A DNA stretch of 64,000 nucleotides. Source: Flaveria trinervia (Eukaryota; Streptophyta; Magnoliopsida; Asterales; Asteraceae). The stretch spans positions 104,680,051 through 104,744,050 of the forward strand of contig CM046452.1 in the NCBI GenBank assembly GCA_025506515.1. Reading direction: 5' to 3'. The notes under the pieces are model-generated. The model searched no databases and had not been told where the DNA came from. It saw only the letters and a program-made list of their open reading frames with translations. Below are positions 60,993-64,000 of this stretch, in pieces. Each line of letters begins with the position of its first letter. Position 1 is the stretch's first letter. The translations under genes were made by a program, and so were the position numbers.

Positions 60993-62449
60993 AATCTATT
61001 GCTTATTTAACCGTGGAGCATTGAATTGAATTGAATGTATTATTGTTGTGTAGTGAATAATAAATATTAATATATGAAAATGAAGCCCTATATATATATA
61101 AATAATACATATATGTTTGACGGCTAGTAAGAAAGAATTAGGTGTCGTGTGAAGGCAGTGAATGCAGCCAACGGGTGATGGGTGCTTTTGTAGGCGGGAC
61201 GAAAATGGTAGCATGTCGCTGTTTTTAGAAATTAGAATCTGCAAAAATAATCGAGTCACACAACCAAATATTATTTATTTCAACTAAAATCTAATTTTTG
61301 GTGTACCTTCCTAAACCAACGTAAAACTTTTAAGTTGTTGATCCTTTTTCACTACTTGTTTTTTGTTCTTTTTATACGTTTACAACAATCAACTCTACTA
61401 CTAATTTAAAAAGACCATTATCTATTACGAGACTCAAACTCTTTTGACTGCTTGGAAGATGCGCTATTTTAAACTCATGGGTACACCTAATCTAGCTAAA
61501 AGAGGTATGCAAAAATATTAGAATTCAAACATCCAAATAAATTACCTAAAAATTGGAATCTTAATTATCCGAAAATTCAGATTTTACAATATTTGAATTC
61601 AAATTAAGATAGTAATTTTGGAAAATTGGGATTGTTTTGATATCCGAATTATCCAAAAGTTTATATATAATTTAAAAATAAGATAACCGAATCTAACTCG
61701 AATTATATTTGTTTAATTGCATATACCTTTATATATTATTAAAAAATATCATTGGTTTATGATTTAAAGAAAAAGTTTTTATATAAATTTTTATTATTCA
61801 ATTATAATTTTAGTTATTTTGGATAGTGGAACCAACCATTTGATAAATTTTTAGATACATAATTGATGAGTGAAATTCAGATATCAAATATGCAAATTTA
61901 AACACCACTACTGCTAAGCTAACTAAAGGGGCTTTGATTATTTATAACATATAATATATTTATACCTTAAGTTAACAAGTATCCGGCAAAGAGGGAAAGT
62001 ATATCATTTACATTGAAAAGCAAACATGTGAAAGTGTTGCGAAATAAATTGTCCATGATCTTGAGTTTGAGGACCACTTTGAATCTGTTGACAGATTGGA
62101 CCACATAAAGGGTCCTAATGGATAAATTTTCCACGTGAAATACATAACGCCCAACGGCTTTTCAAAACTCAAAAGGTGAATGATTTGATTCATCATTTTT
62201 TTCCATTAAGAGTTTGATCAGTAATAAGATCAACATAAAGCAATCAAAATCCGAAGTAATCTTTCATATAAACAGTTCAAAGTGTTGTTTGTTGCAGCCT
62301 TTGGATCATAACTTCATATGTGTGCAATTTTTGCCTCCTAAAATCTCAAATCAAATCGAAACTTCCTACCACTAGCACTTTCTTTGTATTCTTTAACCAT
62401 GTGATATCTACATCATCCATGATCTCATCAACTCATGCTAGCTACCTAA
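60993..62449. other. Intergenic region downstream of the WRKY gene
   Basis: 61500-61920 has scattered GAATTC/ATCCGAA motifs in both orientations, perhaps an eroded hAT element, but its ends could not be fixed. The rest is WRKY 3' flank. Confidence 0.35.
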
Positions 62450-63920
62450 CTACCACTTTTGTGGCTGATGTTGTTGAGCCATTCTTCCGGAGATTGCCGC
62501 TGCTAATGCTGCTTTAAAGCTCGGATCTTTCGTCAACGAAGACGCCATTTGATCTACCAGAAACTTTTGGAATTCGGGTGTGTCGAGTCTTTGGTTAGAA
62601 CTAACCTTAGCCTCATCAGAAGAGTAATTAGTTGTTGGTTTTGGTGGAGTTGTTAAGTCTAGAGTGATGGTGGGTCCTGATGAACCGATTGAAGCGGAGC
62701 ATGGGACTGAACCAAGCGTAGTGGTTGCAACCGGGCGGTTCAAGCCTGAACTCGGCTGGTCATGTTTCGATTGGTTTGGATGGTTGTGCTCTCCTTCATA
62801 AGTTGCCACCAAGATTGATTGATCCTCAACACTTCTTTGAACCTAAATATATAAAACATCATTAAAGAACAACAATTTAGATCGTTCATGATCATATATA
62901 ACATATGTTGGTTTATGAAGAAATCAATATAGAATTTGATATTGGTTTCTCACCTTCTTTTTAACTGGGCATGTTGGAGCATAAGAGCATTTGAAATAAG
63001 CTCTAGGAGAAGGATTGTCTCTTGTGACCTTTTGCCCATATTTCCTCCATTGATATCCATCCTTCACCAACTGTTGATTTACAACAAATATAAACATTTA
63101 GAATTAACTAATGACAAACATACAATATAACATATATTTTACATTGTATGTATCTTTCTTGAGATAATCGTCAAGCATGTCAACATCTTCTTTTAAGTTG
63201 TAATCAAGAGTTTCCAAAAACCAGAATATATCTATGTTATCGATATCAATCATGTCTAACTAATGTGAAACTTTTTCGATTCAACTTGAAAAGTTGAATC
63301 ATCCCGAATGTCATGTTGCCCTCGTAATTTGTACGATACAAGTACAACTTACGAGTGCAACATATACTAGTCGGGATGGAATTAAGTCTTTAAAAAGATT
63401 GGAAGCATAGATGGGATGAAGAGGACTTACAAGGCCGGTATCGGATGCTTGGGTACGAACACAAACCCTAGAAATCTTGGGCTTGATGTGTTGTTCTTGA
63501 ATAGGTTTCTTGCAAGAATCTTCATCACTTGAACTGCTTTCAGAAACTCCCCTCTCATTGTTGATAATTTGATTCATGGGTTCCATCTTCCTTTTCTTGG
63601 AGTTGTTTGTGCTATCAGAAGCTGCGGGATTCTTGTTCATGTAATCAGCCAATTGTTTTTGCAAAAGATTGTAGTTTTCACACATGACAGTTAACATCTC
63701 AGTAAGCTTCTTGTTTTCTGCAGCCAACCTATTCAATTCCTCCATCAAAGCACCAGCAGCTTGCTGATAAAAAGCCCCATAAAACCCTTAAGTTAGATAA
63801 AGAAAGACGAATCTAGAGATTAAAAAAGAGTTACCCATATGTTGAAATGACCTATACCTCATCTTTAACAGGTGACATCTTCAATCCCAGCTCAATGAAG
63901 CTGCTTTGAGTTTCTTGTTT
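62450..63920 (-). CDS. WRKY transcription factor, group IIa (WRKY40-like), 5' exon outside the window
   Basis: Nuclear W-box-binding factor; the WRKY18/40/60 group modulates defence and ABA responses. Minus-strand exons visible: 63920-63858, 63763-63431, 63070-62954 and 62842-62450, all phase 0 with GT-AG borders, giving 301 residues. The first visible exon (KQETQSSFIELGLKMSPVKD) has no ATG start, so the N-terminus lies beyond the window. A leucine-zipper-like coiled coil (LMEELNRLAAENKKLTEMLT) is followed by a basic KKRK motif and the WRKY domain: WRKYGQK, then zinc ligands C-X5-C-X23-H-X-H (CSYAPTC to HNH). An intron splits the domain after VKKK, where group IIa/IIb genes usually have it. 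The C-terminus QKFLVDQMASSLTKDPSFKA is typical of group IIa. Intact as far as seen. Confidence 0.9.
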
Positions 63921-64000
63921 CTGTGGGTCAAAATCAAGAAACCTTGTAAGCTAAAGAGAATCACATGTGTGTATATATATATGTTGTAGATACATATATA

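Noticed and set aside
1..64000. Biosynthetic gene cluster, CRISPR array, phage or other multi-gene system
   Set aside because: The genes are unrelated single plant loci separated by transposons; no spaced direct-repeat array or co-functional set is visible.

Overview
This is 64 kb of nuclear DNA from a flowering plant. It is AT-rich, its genes are split by GT-AG introns, and several products are plant-specific (HEADING DATE REPRESSOR 1, HCT, HOOKLESS1, group IIa WRKY). The protein sequences look eudicot, possibly Asteraceae; that family placement is an inference from remembered similarity. Nothing bacterial, viral or organellar was seen.

Layout. 0-5 kb: transposon debris (Helitron, hAT and Mutator-like MITEs). 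5.2-8.6 kb: folate-biopterin transporter, five exons (+). 9.1-11.4 kb: HDR1-like coiled-coil protein, three exons (-), convergent with the transporter. 11.9-13.4 kb: a Mutator-like foldback element and a SINE. 14.5-17.0 kb: a broken PIG-F/GPI11 gene (-). 17-21.8 kb: gene-poor, with one SINE. 21.8-23.0 kb: an intronless MAPKKK-like kinase (+). 24.2-25.3 kb: a hAT element. 26.0-26.5 kb: a small secreted or membrane-tethered protein of unknown function (+). 27.2-28.7 kb: HCT, a BAHD acyltransferase of lignin/chlorogenate synthesis (-), with a one-base frameshift. 29-47.7 kb: a long transposon-rich stretch with hAT MITEs, a 3.7 kb element with very long terminal inverted repeats, a SINE and a Helitron. 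47.8-48.9 kb: chloroplast DnaJ-8-like co-chaperone (+). 50.3-52.9 kb: MRS2-1-type magnesium transporter, six exons (+). 53.0-55.1 kb: HOOKLESS1-type N-acetyltransferase (-), also with a one-base frameshift. 55-62.4 kb: repeats and intergenic DNA. 62.4-63.9 kb: WRKY40-like factor (-), whose 5' end lies outside the window.

The genes are ordinary single plant loci, not a cluster or operon, and I see no shared pathway. The notable features are the transposons, many with target-site duplications that can be read directly (8 bp for hAT, 9 bp for Mutator-like, 11-20 bp for SINEs), and the pattern of gene damage. PIG-F is a real pseudogene with several lesions. HCT and HLS1 each differ from an intact gene by one missing base, which could equally be an assembly error. 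I did not find a convincing new multi-gene system.
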